Shown here: one piece after another, positions 33,638 through 43,700 of the stretch | How the letters are laid out: the number at the start of each line of letters is the position of its first letter | Position numbering within the stretch: position 1 is the stretch's first letter | From: Bacillus suaedaesalsae | GTDB taxonomy: Bacteria; Bacillota; Bacilli; Bacillales; SA4 | DNA: 64,000 bases | Reading direction: 5' to 3' | Assembly: GCF_016890225.1 (NCBI RefSeq) | Contig: NZ_JAFELM010000018.1 | Location: 1 to 64,000 of the forward strand | Notes under the pieces: generated by a model | What the model saw: the letters and a program-made list of their open reading frames with translations, nothing else | What the model was told of the DNA's origin: nothing | The model's database searches: none | Translations under genes and position numbers: made by a program

Positions 33638-35245
33638 ATGTCAATTACAGTTCGTACTTATTTTGTTGTAATATTATCAATCTTTGTCATTGTCTTGACA
33701 TCTTTCTTAACATATACGATTAGTAAAGAATCAAGCACGACGTTGGAAAAACAAATTGGAGAATCGTTATCAAGTGATGCAATGCAAATTGCAGATAATC
33801 TTGATCATTTTATGTGGGCACGTTACGGTGAAATTTCTCTCCTAAAGGAATTAGAGTTGTTAAAGAATCCAAAGGATATTAAAGAAGTCGAGAAACTATT
33901 AAATGAATTACAAACAAACTTCCCATCATTCTCATGGGTTGGTTATACAGATAAGGATGGGGTTGTTCAAGCTGCGACAGACAATGTTCTCGTAGGACAA
34001 AATATTTCCGAGCGGCCTGTGTTTAAGGAAGCAAGATACCAAACATTTATCGGGGATGTTCATGAAGCAGTCCTTTTAGCAGAATTGTTACCGAACCCAA
34101 CCGGAGAGCCATTAAAATTTGTTGATATAAGTTCACCAATCTTCAATGAAAATAATGAATTTATCGGTGTTCTGGCAGCACATATGAGTTGGACATGGAC
34201 GAAGGAAGTAAGTCAATCTGTATTAAAGCCAACTAAGCAAAAAAAAGATAAGGTTGATGTTCTGATTGTAAGTAAAATTGATAATACAGTGTTATTAGGT
34301 CCCAATGAGTTACTTGGACAAAAGTTAGACATTAATGCAGTAAATAAAGCACAATCTGGAAAAAATGATTGGTCGATTGAAAAATGGCCAGATGGAAAAC
34401 ATTATTTAACTGGGTATGCACTTGCAGATGGAATGCTGAATTACCCTGGATTAAATTGGTCAGTCATTGTACGTCAGCCTGAAGCGATCGCATTTCATTC
34501 GTCAGAACAGTTAAAGACAAATGTAATTGTATTAGGGTTATTATCTACCGTGCTTTTCGCGACAATCGGGTGGTATTTAGCTGGAATCATCTCAAACCCG
34601 TTAAGAAAAATTGCAATGACAGCCGATCTTCTTAGAAAAGGGGAAAAGGTAGAGATACCGTATAATAAAGGTATTAAAGATATTGAGATACTTTCTAGGT
34701 CATTGAGGGAACTATTAGCTACTTTAACTAAAACAGAGTCAGAGTTAGATAAAATGGAACAACTTGCCCACTTAGATAAGTTAACGGGTCTACACAATCG
34801 TCTTGCTCTCGAGCTCTACTTGAAAAAGTTGAGTCCAAATGCGACATTTGCATTTTTATATATTGACTTAGATGGATTTAAATTGGTCAACGACAATCTC
34901 GGTCATCATCACGGAGATGTTCTTCTTCAAGCAGTTGCAAACCGGTTAAAAAAAGCAATTAGAGAAAATGAACATGTTTTCCGCTTAGGTGGAGATGAAT
35001 TTGTCACGATTATTGAAACGACAAACCTATATGAACATTCGACTATTGTTGGAAAACGAATTATACAATCTATAAACGATCCTTTTACAATTGAAGGAAA
35101 TAATGTGCAAATTGGCTGTAGCATAGGCTGCGCATTTTATCCGATGGATGATTTAGATCCAAACCAAGTTTTACGTTATGCAGACCAAGCCTTATATCGT
35201 TCTAAGGACACTGGCAAAAATAAAATATCTTTCTTCAAAAGCTAA
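33638..35245 (+). CDS. Membrane diguanylate cyclase (dCache-HAMP-GGDEF)
   Basis: 535 aa. Helix at 7-28, a large extracytoplasmic dCache-type sensing region (about 30-290) with WVGYTDKDGVVQAATDNVLV, a second helix at about 295-315, a HAMP segment, and a GGDEF domain (about 375-533) with intact FRLGGDEFVTII. It should make cyclic di-GMP from two GTP. The inhibitory I-site position five residues upstream reads RENE instead of RxxD, so product inhibition may be weakened. TAAGGAG precedes the ATG. It ends with a hairpin whose sequence recurs near the IS remnant at 48-49 kb. An HD-GYP phosphodiesterase is encoded at 55.4 kb. Confidence 0.93.
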   Translation: MSITVRTYFVVILSIFVIVLTSFLTYTISKESSTTLEKQIGESLSSDAMQIADNLDHFMWARYGEISLLKELELLKNPKDIKEVEKLLNELQTNFPSFSWVGYTDKDGVVQAATDNVLVGQNISERPVFKEARYQTFIGDVHEAVLLAELLPNPTGEPLKFVDISSPIFNENNEFIGVLAAHMSWTWTKEVSQSVLKPTKQKKDKVDVLIVSKIDNTVLLGPNELLGQKLDINAVNKAQSGKNDWSIEKWPDGKHYLTGYALADGMLNYPGLNWSVIVRQPEAIAFHSSEQLKTNVIVLGLLSTVLFATIGWYLAGIISNPLRKIAMTADLLRKGEKVEIPYNKGIKDIEILSRSLRELLATLTKTESELDKMEQLAHLDKLTGLHNRLALELYLKKLSPNATFAFLYIDLDGFKLVNDNLGHHHGDVLLQAVANRLKKAIRENEHVFRLGGDEFVTIIETTNLYEHSTIVGKRIIQSINDPFTIEGNNVQIGCSIGCAFYPMDDLDPNQVLRYADQALYRSKDTGKNKISFFKS

Positions 35246-35265
35246 TTATTTGAATAGTTAACTTC

Positions 35266-35316
35266 AGACTGTAGACAAACTAGAGTAATTTCGAGTTTTC
35301 CTACAGTCTTTTTTCT
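35266..35316 (+). terminator. Terminator of the diguanylate cyclase, shared sequence family
   Basis: AGACTGTAG pairs with CTACAGTCT around an ACAAACT.../...CGAGTTTT inner stem, followed by T7. A near-identical palindrome is at 49285-49325. Confidence 0.85.
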
Positions 35317-35484
35317 TATTCTCATTTTCTTATTTTCATTTGGAAAACTAATGTGCTAGTTGTTTCACCTGAATTGAACTATTAAAGAAATAATAATGTT
35401 TTACGAAACAGTTGGCGAAAAAGAGGATTTTATGTCTACTTTAGCAAATTATTGAAGTATGACTTTTATAACGGGGGATTTGTG

Positions 35485-36744
35485 ATGCTTGCTGAGAAAT
35501 TATTATTGCACGTATTAATCATCTTAACACCTGTACTCATTCACTATGTGTTTTTCGAGGATAAAGGTCTAAAAAAATCACCTTATATTATCGGAATACT
35601 ACATGGAACAGCAAGCTTTCTATGCATGATTTTTGCTAACTTCAGCTATGGCCTTTATTGGGATTTACGATATACGCCCCTAGTCCTTGCTTCTCTTTAT
35701 GGTGGTCCAATTTCAGGATTTATTGTATTAATATTTATCTTTGCAACAAGAACGTTACTGGGTGGAGATACGATTCTGTTTGGGTATATTAGCGCATCTC
35801 TAGCGGCAATTGTTCCGTTATTATTTTCAAAAGGCTTTTTATCTATAAAGGCGAAAAAACGTGTTGCAAGTGCAGTGTTAATAGGTTTTTGGCCGGCTGT
35901 CATTCAATTAGGAATTTTGCTAGCTTATCTCACGACAGTTGAGATACAGATAATAGATCGTCAAGAAATGATTTTGTACATATCCCTTTTTGGTATCATT
36001 CAATTAGTAGGAATTGGTTTTGCTGCTACTTTATATGAGGCAATGTTAGAAAAACAGCAAATGAAAGAAGAAATCACGAGGAATGAACGAATAAGTACAC
36101 TAGGAGAGCTTGCAGCATCTATTGCTCATGAAGTAAGGAATCCACTGACTGTTGTAAAAGGCTTTTTACAATTAATGAAAGAAAATAACAAAGATCAGGG
36201 GCGAAATTATTTTCCACTCGTATTAGGGGAAATTGATCGGGCAGAATCAATCATTAGTGATTATTTGAATTTCGCGAAGCCTCAATTAGAAAGAATAGAG
36301 AAATTTTGCTTATCAGATATAATTCGGGAAAATGTAGCGTTGATAGCGCCATTTGCAAATAAGCAAGGAGTGGAGCTGTACGGAGTTATTGAAGATGAGA
36401 TTTGGATTGAAACCGATAAAAATAAATTCAAGCAAGCACTTATAAATTTTATTAAAAATGCAATCGAAGCATCGAGTGACAAGGGGAAGGTTTCGATTAC
36501 TTTGTCAAAGGAACATACTTCATTAAAACTTATTGTGAAGGATAATGGAAAAGGAATGACAAAGGAGCAATTAGACAGAATTGGAACTTTGTATTATACA
36601 ACGAAAGAAAAAGGGACAGGCTTAGGAACAACAGTGTCAATTCGAATTATTGAAGCCATGAATGGAAGTGTTCATTATAAAAGTAATGTAGGAGCAGGAA
36701 CAGAAGTGATGATCACACTACCTTCATGTATAGAAAACAGCTAA
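35485..36744 (+). CDS. Sensor histidine kinase, KinB type
   Basis: 419 aa from the ATG at 35485 (GGGGGATTTG upstream). Six hydrophobic helices in the first 190 residues form a 5TMR-LYT-type membrane sensor (DLRYTPLVLASLYGGPISGF). A HisKA domain has the phosphorylated His in SIAHEVRNPLTVVKGFLQLM near 220. The ATPase domain includes FIKNAIEASSDKG (N box) and DNGKGMTKEQ and GTGLGTTV (G boxes). This layout and size match KinB, a phosphorelay kinase feeding Spo0F during sporulation onset. No response regulator is adjacent, as expected for an orphan phosphorelay kinase. Confidence 0.88.
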   Translation: MLAEKLLLHVLIILTPVLIHYVFFEDKGLKKSPYIIGILHGTASFLCMIFANFSYGLYWDLRYTPLVLASLYGGPISGFIVLIFIFATRTLLGGDTILFGYISASLAAIVPLLFSKGFLSIKAKKRVASAVLIGFWPAVIQLGILLAYLTTVEIQIIDRQEMILYISLFGIIQLVGIGFAATLYEAMLEKQQMKEEITRNERISTLGELAASIAHEVRNPLTVVKGFLQLMKENNKDQGRNYFPLVLGEIDRAESIISDYLNFAKPQLERIEKFCLSDIIRENVALIAPFANKQGVELYGVIEDEIWIETDKNKFKQALINFIKNAIEASSDKGKVSITLSKEHTSLKLIVKDNGKGMTKEQLDRIGTLYYTTKEKGTGLGTTVSIRIIEAMNGSVHYKSNVGAGTEVMITLPSCIENS

Positions 36745-36759
36745 ACAAACGTTTGATTA
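36742..36759. promoter_or_regulatory. Candidate repressor operator, copy 2
   Basis: TAAACAAACGTTTGATTA is identical to 9527-9544. Here the flanking C and G extend the pairing to 20 bp. It overlaps the kinase stop codon and lies about 20 bp before the zinc-ribbon gene. Confidence 0.5.
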
Positions 36760-36777
36760 GCAAGAGAGGTGCCATTA

Positions 36778-36981
36778 ATGTTAGTCGGAATATTAGTTAC
36801 TGGGTTAATTCTAGGGATTATGGTACGTGTATTTTTAAAGTTTGTCATCGGTGGTTATGGATTTGCAAATGATATCGAAAATCAACCTGTGATATTAAAA
36901 GCATGTAGATATTGTAACAACAAAGTGCCGAAGGGGTATACGAAAAATACTTGTCCAACGTGTTATAAGCAATTAGAATAG
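36778..36981 (+). CDS. Small membrane protein with zinc ribbon, 67 aa
   Basis: The ATG at 36778 follows AGAGAGGTG. A membrane helix at 2-23 (LVGILVTGLILGIMVRVFLK) is followed by a C-x2-C...C-x2-C zinc ribbon: ACRYCNNKVPKGYTKNTCPT then CYK. Topology suggests the ribbon faces the cytoplasm. Function unknown. An 18-bp palindromic operator lies directly upstream. Confidence 0.75.
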   Translation: MLVGILVTGLILGIMVRVFLKFVIGGYGFANDIENQPVILKACRYCNNKVPKGYTKNTCPTCYKQLE

Positions 36982-37025
36982 TTTTAATGAACATGTCATA
37001 AAATTCAGATAAAAGGAGGGGTATA

Positions 37026-37631
37026 ATGGGCAAGTATATAAGGGAGTTTTTCTCAATCCATGATATATGGATTTTGGGTTCACTTATTTTTTTAGCACTT
37101 CTTTCAGTCACGCCACAATTGGGAAGATGGGAGATTTGGCTGTCATTTGTAGTTGGTATCATTCTTTATATTATTAGTGAATATATGACGCATCGCTTTT
37201 TCTTCCACATGAAAGCTCCAAAAAATAAGAGCTTTCTAAAATTCATGAAGCGAATTCACTATGATCACCACGAGGAGCCGAATGACTTGAAGTTATTATT
37301 TTTACCAATATGGTATAGTCTGCCTCAGTTAGTGATTGTAGTTCTAGCTGTCACCCTACTAACTGGTGATGTTTTTATCGCACTAGCTGTATTCGCGGGA
37401 ACAGCTTCCACTATTCTTTATTATGAATGGACACATTATGTGGCACATCGACCATATCAGCCGAAAACAAGATGGGGAAAATATATGAAGAAACTTCATA
37501 TATTACATCATTTTAAAAATGAAAAGTATTGGTACGGTGTAACGAACCCCTCAATGGATTATTTATTTGGTACAATGAAGGATGGAAAAGATGTAAGTAA
37601 AAGTGAAACAGCTAAAAAGCTTACAATGTAA
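37026..37631 (+). CDS. Fatty acid hydroxylase / sterol desaturase family protein
   Basis: 201 aa. At least four hydrophobic segments, and the di-iron His motifs of the family: MTHRFFFHMK, HYDHHEE, THYVAHRPY, and HILHHFKNE. These bind two irons in integral-membrane hydroxylases and desaturases. The substrate in Bacillus relatives is not established; carotenoid or lipid hydroxylation are options. AAAGGAGGGGT lies upstream, and a small terminator follows. Confidence 0.88.
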   Translation: MGKYIREFFSIHDIWILGSLIFLALLSVTPQLGRWEIWLSFVVGIILYIISEYMTHRFFFHMKAPKNKSFLKFMKRIHYDHHEEPNDLKLLFLPIWYSLPQLVIVVLAVTLLTGDVFIALAVFAGTASTILYYEWTHYVAHRPYQPKTRWGKYMKKLHILHHFKNEKYWYGVTNPSMDYLFGTMKDGKDVSKSETAKKLTM

Positions 37632-37646
37632 ATACTATTATTATAG

Positions 37647-37670
37647 AAACGTCCATTGGGGCGTTTTTTA
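37647..37670 (+). terminator. Terminator before proC
   Basis: AAACGTCC pairs with GGGCGTTT (one G-T pair) around ATTG, followed by T6. Confidence 0.65.
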
Positions 37671-37692
37671 CTTAACACGAGGTGATTGGTTA

Positions 37693-38499
37693 ATGAATAA
37701 AAGAGTTGGGTTTATTGGCTGCGGTAAAATGGCACAAGCCATGATTGCAGGTATGATCAAGTCTGAAATTCTTTTACAGAATGAGATGATAGCAAGCGCT
37801 AAAACATCCAATACAATAACAGAGGTTCAAAAGAAATACGGAATTCAAATAACGGAGAGCAACATAGAGGTTGCTCAATTCTCTACTTATCTATTTTTAG
37901 CAGTAAAGCCGACCTTGTATAGTGAAATTATAAAAGAGATTAAGGATTTTGTAGTGGATGATACAATTATCATTACGATTGCAGCAGGTATTGATCTTGC
38001 ATTTATTGAAGAACAATTTGGAAAGAAAGTAAAGGTTGTGCGCTCAATGCCAAATACTCCTTCCCTCGTTGGTGAAGGGATGAGTGCAATTTGTCACAAT
38101 GAGCATGTAACCGAAGAAGAGTTAAAGGACGTAATAACGTTATTCGATAGCTTTGGAAAATGCGAGCTCGTATCAGAGTCAATTATGGATTCAATCCCAG
38201 CAATAAGCGGGTCTTCACCTGCTTATGTATACATGTTAATTGAAGCATTGGCAGATGGTGGTGTGCGTCAAGGAATCGACAGAGAGCAGGCATATCACTT
38301 AGCAGCTCAAGCTGTACTAGGTGCAGCAAAAATGGTATTAGAAACAGGGGTTCATCCAGGCGAGCTGAAGGATCAAGTTTGTACACCAGGTGGTGCTACA
38401 ATTGAAGCTGTAGCTGCACTAGAGGAAAATGGTTTTAGACATTCCATTCTTGCAGCAATGGAAGCATGTACTGAAAAGGCAGTTTCGTTGAAAAAATAA
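37693..38499 (+). CDS. proC: Pyrroline-5-carboxylate reductase
   Basis: 268 aa from the ATG at 37693 (GAGGTGATTGG upstream). The N-terminal Rossmann motif is VGFIGCGKMAQAMIAG. The conserved C-terminal P5CR signature lies near 160-235: SGSSPAYVYMLIEALADGGV, and LKDQVCTPGGATIEAVAALE. It reduces 1-pyrroline-5-carboxylate to proline with NAD(P)H. B. subtilis has several paralogues (ProI, ProH, ProG, ComER); this has the full catalytic signature, so a true reductase. Which paralogue it is cannot be told here. Confidence 0.93.
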   Translation: MNKRVGFIGCGKMAQAMIAGMIKSEILLQNEMIASAKTSNTITEVQKKYGIQITESNIEVAQFSTYLFLAVKPTLYSEIIKEIKDFVVDDTIIITIAAGIDLAFIEEQFGKKVKVVRSMPNTPSLVGEGMSAICHNEHVTEEELKDVITLFDSFGKCELVSESIMDSIPAISGSSPAYVYMLIEALADGGVRQGIDREQAYHLAAQAVLGAAKMVLETGVHPGELKDQVCTPGGATIEAVAALEENGFRHSILAAMEACTEKAVSLKK

Positions 38500-38537
38500 A
38501 GGCTAGCATATCAGCTAATGATAATTCTTTAATGATC

Positions 38538-38570
38538 AAACCCCTGTCATGTAACTTAACAGGGGTTTAT
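38538..38570. terminator. Terminator of proC
   Basis: AAACCCCTGT pairs with ACAGGGGTTT; it lies between convergent genes. Confidence 0.85.
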
Positions 38571-38581
38571 CCTACTATTTA

Positions 38582-38737
38582 TTAGCTACCAGATTCTTCT
38601 GTGCTTTCCTCTGTACCTTCTTCAGTTTGATTCTCTTCTGTTTCCGTATCTTCTTCATTAGTTGTGTCTTCGCTGCATGCTGTGGCAATTCCAATAATCA
38701 TGAAGGCTGCCAAAATGCTTAGAAACCCTTTTTTCAT
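38582..38737 (-). CDS. Small acidic lipoprotein, 51 aa
   Basis: A frame from ATG 38737 reads MKKGFLSILAAFMIIGIATA, then Cys21 as the lipobox cysteine, and SEDTTNEEDTETEENQTEEG to the end. The mature part is almost entirely Glu, Thr, Asn, Ser and Asp. The upstream AAATTAAAGAAA is a weak ribosome site, so expression may be low. Similar tiny acidic lipoproteins occur in Bacillus without known function. Confidence 0.6.
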   Translation of the reverse strand: MKKGFLSILAAFMIIGIATACSEDTTNEEDTETEENQTEEGTEESTEESGS

Positions 38738-38777
38738 TTTCTTTAATTTTTAGTTCAAAAAAAGAGCATGGAATAAT

Positions 38778-40595
38778 TCATGCCCTTTCTACATTCCTTA
38801 ACAAAAATGGAGCTGAAAGAATAACCCCTGCAATATAAAGAAGTAATGCAAAATACGCAGGGAGTAAGTGAATGAAGCTTGTGTAACCAATCACGAAATG
38901 GGTAGCAAGCCCAGATATAAAGGCAGGAATGGCTCCTAAGGTTAGTGTCCACCAGACGAAACGGTCTCCTTCTCGAAAGCCCCATAAAGATAATGTTAAT
39001 ACTAACAATCCGACGCTTAATAATGCACTTCCAAAACCGGCTCTGTCATGTGCGATAAGGGGGATAAGGCGATTGTTGAAGTCATTCAGCATTTCAGGTG
39101 ATAAACAAATATATAATAAGTCAGTTGGAACAAAAACTGAAGTTGTACCAATAATTGAGATGACAATGCCGCCAATAGTTAACGAGAACCCTAAAATAAT
39201 AAATAATAGCTGACCAATTAATCCTTTTTTCCATTGTGAGTGGTTATATAAATTTTCGCCTTTAGGAGAATGAGTGGCATCCTTTGTTGTTACATATCCC
39301 ATGACAAAGAATGGTAGCAAGATGATCCAAAATATTGCATGCAACCAATCGAAGTAGCCATATCCGATAAATAGTAAAATTCCTAGAAAACCAACTATTC
39401 CAGCAATGTTAATTGCCTTTCTTGCCCAGTGAAGTCCAAACTTAACACCGTTCTTAGCAAGCTGCATATAGATAAATCCACCGGAAATCATTGTTCCAGA
39501 AAGTGTCATCCGATCATGTGCCATGAAATTTAGAATTAAAGGATTATAGTTTAAGATATCACTTCGTAAAAGTCCAAGAAATGCTTCATCATAAGGTAAA
39601 ATGATCCACGTCATGCTAAAGACTAAGGCAATGAAACCGCCAATCATAATGGATAAACCAAACAACCAATACCAAATCCAGCCTTTTAGGATTTCGGTAG
39701 TCTCAGGTAACAGCAGTTCATTAATCCGTTTTGGAAGTCCAGGTCCAGTAAACATATACTCATAGCTTAAGAGAGTAAGAGTAGCACCTTCTTGATATAA
39801 GGAAAGTGCGTCTTTTGGTTCTTTAATGCCACCAACAGTGATAATTGGATATTCTTGATCTTGGTTCCGTATGGCCTTTACAGCAGCAAGAAGTGCAATT
39901 TGATGATCCTCTGTAGGAAGTGGTGTAACTTCCTCCTCCAATACAACGCCATCAGCTTTAAGTGACAATAACAATTCACATACTTGTTCATTACACACTT
40001 CTTTAGCGGGTAAAGTGAGGACTATGGGGATTCCACCCGAAATTTCTGATAATCTCTTCAAATTTTCATTATGTTGTATGGATGTAAATGGAATGATTAA
40101 CACATCTGCATATGGATTGAGCTTCTCAGCAAGGAGTGAAAGTTCATCTACAGAGCCGTCTAATCTAATGAAGAATGGCAGCTTTTTCTTTTTTAAGGAT
40201 TGTATTTTCTGAACTGCTTCATCTACTTGTATAAATTGTGGAGAAGAAACGATTATCTGTTCAGATTGAAGCTGGATAGAAGGGATTTCCTTTTTGTCTA
40301 AAGACACTGGCCCAATTTCAATAAACCCGAAACCTAAATTTTGAAATGCTTGCAGCCCGGATAAGTGCGGATCAACTTTGCCACTTAATCCAATGGCTGA
40401 TGAAAATGGAACACTAAATAGCGTCTTTGACAGGGTCGAAGATGGCTCCATATGCCCAAGGAAATCAATGAGTTTCTCTCCACCAGGAACAGAAGAAAGG
40501 GCATTCATACTACGGTGGATAAACTCCCGACTAAAAGAAGGATCTAAACGATGTAATATTGGTTTGAACAATGTATGATAGGACCAATCTGGCAT
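38778..40595 (-). CDS. Degenerate DHODH-like domain fused to a duplicated membrane module
   Basis: 605 aa from the ATG at 40595; the ATG at 40604 overlaps the AAAAAGG site. Residues 1-310 follow dihydroorotate dehydrogenase (PyrD) order: FKPILHRLDPSFSREFIHRS at the start, NLGFGFIEIGPVS near 90, and a C-terminal phosphate-binding part IITVGGIKEPKDAL and LLSYEYMFTGPGLPKRINEL. The substrate motif NxSxPN and the NRMGFNNxG stretch of PyrD are missing (IPFTSIQHNENL instead), so pyrimidine synthesis activity is unlikely. Residues 315-605 hold about eight helices in two related units. Each has the motif AHDRxxxxGxxxSxG: FMAHDRMTLSGTMISGG and LIAHDRAGFGSALLSVG. Function unknown; FMN binding at a membrane redox module is possible. 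Confidence 0.8.
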   Translation of the reverse strand: MPDWSYHTLFKPILHRLDPSFSREFIHRSMNALSSVPGGEKLIDFLGHMEPSSTLSKTLFSVPFSSAIGLSGKVDPHLSGLQAFQNLGFGFIEIGPVSLDKKEIPSIQLQSEQIIVSSPQFIQVDEAVQKIQSLKKKKLPFFIRLDGSVDELSLLAEKLNPYADVLIIPFTSIQHNENLKRLSEISGGIPIVLTLPAKEVCNEQVCELLLSLKADGVVLEEEVTPLPTEDHQIALLAAVKAIRNQDQEYPIITVGGIKEPKDALSLYQEGATLTLLSYEYMFTGPGLPKRINELLLPETTEILKGWIWYWLFGLSIMIGGFIALVFSMTWIILPYDEAFLGLLRSDILNYNPLILNFMAHDRMTLSGTMISGGFIYMQLAKNGVKFGLHWARKAINIAGIVGFLGILLFIGYGYFDWLHAIFWIILLPFFVMGYVTTKDATHSPKGENLYNHSQWKKGLIGQLLFIILGFSLTIGGIVISIIGTTSVFVPTDLLYICLSPEMLNDFNNRLIPLIAHDRAGFGSALLSVGLLVLTLSLWGFREGDRFVWWTLTLGAIPAFISGLATHFVIGYTSFIHLLPAYFALLLYIAGVILSAPFLLRNVERA

Positions 40596-40725
40596 ATCTA
40601 TCATCCTTTTTTTCTTTTATTGTATCATTCTAGTTGCGGGAGATGGTAATCCCTTCAAAATCATAAAATTTCCTACAAAAATTGCAAATCAAATATCCCT
40701 TCAAACTCTCAATTATTCGTACAAG

Positions 40726-40758
40726 TACAAAAAAACCGAGCAGTCACAGACTACTCGA
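40726..40758 (-). terminator. Terminator of the RND pump gene
   Basis: On the minus strand CGAGTAGTC pairs with GACTGCTCG around TGT, followed by T7. Confidence 0.8.
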
Positions 40759-40770
40759 TTTTCACACTAA

Positions 40771-43700
40771 CTATGCAGATAAAGCAGAATCCGTATTTGA
40801 TTTCTTTCTCTGCTTCTTCGACTTCTTAAAATATAAAAGCTCATATACTACTGGAATAACCACAAGAGTTAGTAATGTCGCAACGCTTAGTCCACCGATT
40901 ACAACGATTGCTAAACTTGCAGATACTAGGTTACCAGATTCTGCTTCTTTAAATAGTAGTGGAAGCATTGCACAGATGGTTGCAACTGCTGTCATTAAAA
41001 TCGGACGCATACGAGTTGTGGCTGCTTCTACTAAAGCGTCGCGAATGATCATGGATAGTTCGTTCTGCTTCACGCGATCAAGTAACACAATTGCGTTTGT
41101 CACAACAATTCCAATGAGCATTAGTGCACCGAGCATTGCTGTTATATCAACTGTAATACCGCTAATTAATAATCCTAGGATGGCTCCGATTGCAGCAAGT
41201 GGTAATGAGCATAAAATCGCAATCGGTGCACGAACCGTTTTGAATGTAATAACCATGATTAAGAATACAATACCAATGGATGCGAGCATTGTCATAAACA
41301 GCGCATTGAAATCACTTGCTTGGTCTACGCTAGCTCCACCTACGATTACTTCTACATATTTTGGAAGATCCATAGCATTTTTCCCACCTGGCATTTCTCC
41401 AAAAATCTCTTTGTTTATCTCGCCAGCAATGATAGATAGTTCACTAGGATCTACTATTGCTGTAACGCGTATATACTGTTCACCATCTTTATGGAAGACA
41501 CTTGTAGGTTTTTCTTCCTTTTCAAGCTTTGCTACGTTGGATACTAGAACTATACCTTTTTCAGTCATGATCGGAATATCATTAATTTCTGTTTCTGACT
41601 TTGGATTCATCAATGGTTCAACAATAACTTTTGCTGGTTGTTCCTCAATCGTTATTGCGCCAATTGGAGTTGGATTTAGCATAACTGCCATTTGCTGCGC
41701 AACTGTCTCAGCTTTAGACTCAGAAGGATCTACTACAATATTATAAACTGATTTCTTTTCTTCTTGATTTGTTGAAACCGATTCGATTCCTTTGATATTT
41801 TTGATTTCATTCTTTACGTTGTCTGCAACATTAGCTAACTGTTCTAGATCTTCTCCAAGTACGTCAATTGTAATGGAAGTTTGGTAGCCGCCCATTAATG
41901 TACCAGCAGATGCATTAAGTTCACCTTCTCCATACTCACCTTTTTTGGCTTCCATTGTTTTGATAAAAGCATCAACATCAGTATCTTCTTCTAATATTGT
42001 CATAACATATGATTGAGTTGAGGAAGTAACATTTCCATATTTTGTAGAATCCTCTGTATTACCAAGCTGTGTATACGTATATTTGATTCCATTTTGCTCT
42101 AAGATGGCTTTTTCTAACTTTAATGTTCCTTCTCTAACTTCAGAAAGCGGTGTTTCATTTGGATACGTTAACGTCACATCAACAAAATCCGCATTCCCGT
42201 TGTCAATCGCACCTTTTGGCAATGCTACATACATTCCAATTGAGCCTGCAAACATAAAGAGCGCAACAAGTATCACGATCCATTTATGATTTAAGGACCA
42301 AGTTAAGAAGTTACTAAAACGAACAGATGGCTTATGCTCTTTCAACTTTGCATTCTTTAATAGCCCTGCACTCATTAAAGGAACGACTGTTAAAGCAACA
42401 AGTAAGGATGCTAATAAAGAATAAGTAATGGTTAAAGCAAACGGCAGGAGGAATTCTTGTAAACTACCATTTAATAATCCCATTGGTAAGAATACAGCGA
42501 CAGTCGTTAGTGTAGAGGATGTGATCGCACTTCCTACTTCTTTCGTTGCTTCAATAACAAGAGATACTGTTAGCTTTTCTTTTTGTGATTTGCGGAAAAT
42601 ATTTTCTATTACGACGATACTGTCATCAACTAATCGTCCTACGGCTACTGCAACTCCACCTAACGTTAAAATGTTTAATGTTACACCTGACTTTGACAAT
42701 AAGAACAGGGTAAATCCTAAGGATAACGGTATAGAAACAATCGTAATTAATGTTGATTTTAAATTTCTTAAAAATACCATAATAACAATCGTTGCAAATA
42801 ATGCCCCTAGTAATACTTCCTTCATCATGCTTTGAACGGAAGTTTCTACCATATCGGCAGTAGACAAAATAATATTTGTTTCAACGTTATCGAATTCTTT
42901 ATTTACAGCTTTTACTTGAGCTTGCACTTCATGACTGATTGCAACAGCATTTGAGTTACCGTCTTTTGTGACGATTAATAACAAACCGTCTTTTCCATTC
43001 ACGCGAGTCATATTTCCTTCTGGCTTCTTAACTTCTAATGAGCTGATGTCTGCAAGAGTAATTGATGGTGCTACTTGAATGTTTTTAAGTTGGTCTATGT
43101 TACTAACATCTCCAATAACCTTAAGGTTACTGTTTTTTCCATCGATTGTTGTTTCACCAATCGAAGTTGTTAAATTTTGTCCTTGAAGTACATTCATTAC
43201 ATTTTGAAGGGGTATTTGTTTTTCGTTCATTTTTTCTTCATTTAACGTTACTGAAACATAAGAAGGAACTGATCCGAATGTTTGGATGTCTGCTACCCCT
43301 TTAATGTCTTTGAAATAAGGAACAACCTCTTCTTCAGCAAATTTTAAATTTGAAGGTGTTACTCCATCATCAAATGAAACGGCTACATAGGATAGTGGAA
43401 TCATTGATGTGTTTAATTGAACGATATTCGGCTTCATGACTGTGGGTGGAAGAGTGAGTGTGTTAATTGCATCACTAACTGATTGCTTTGCTTCCTTAAT
43501 ATCTGTTTTGGGCTCTAGATGAATGTCAATCTTCGTAAATCCATCTCCAGTTGTAGATAAGATATTACGTTTTCCATCTAGACTACTTAATGATTTTTCA
43601 ATTGGAGTTGTTACTTGCTTCTCCATTGAATCAGAATCCATACCTTGACCAACCACAACCACTGTAATAAAAGGTTGATCAGCCTCAGGTAAAAATTCCA

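Noticed and set aside
40682-41746. 354-codon plus-strand frame opposite the RND pump gene
   Set aside because: It is antisense to a strongly conserved transporter, is rich in Ser, Thr and Ile as expected for an antisense shadow, and has no ribosome site.
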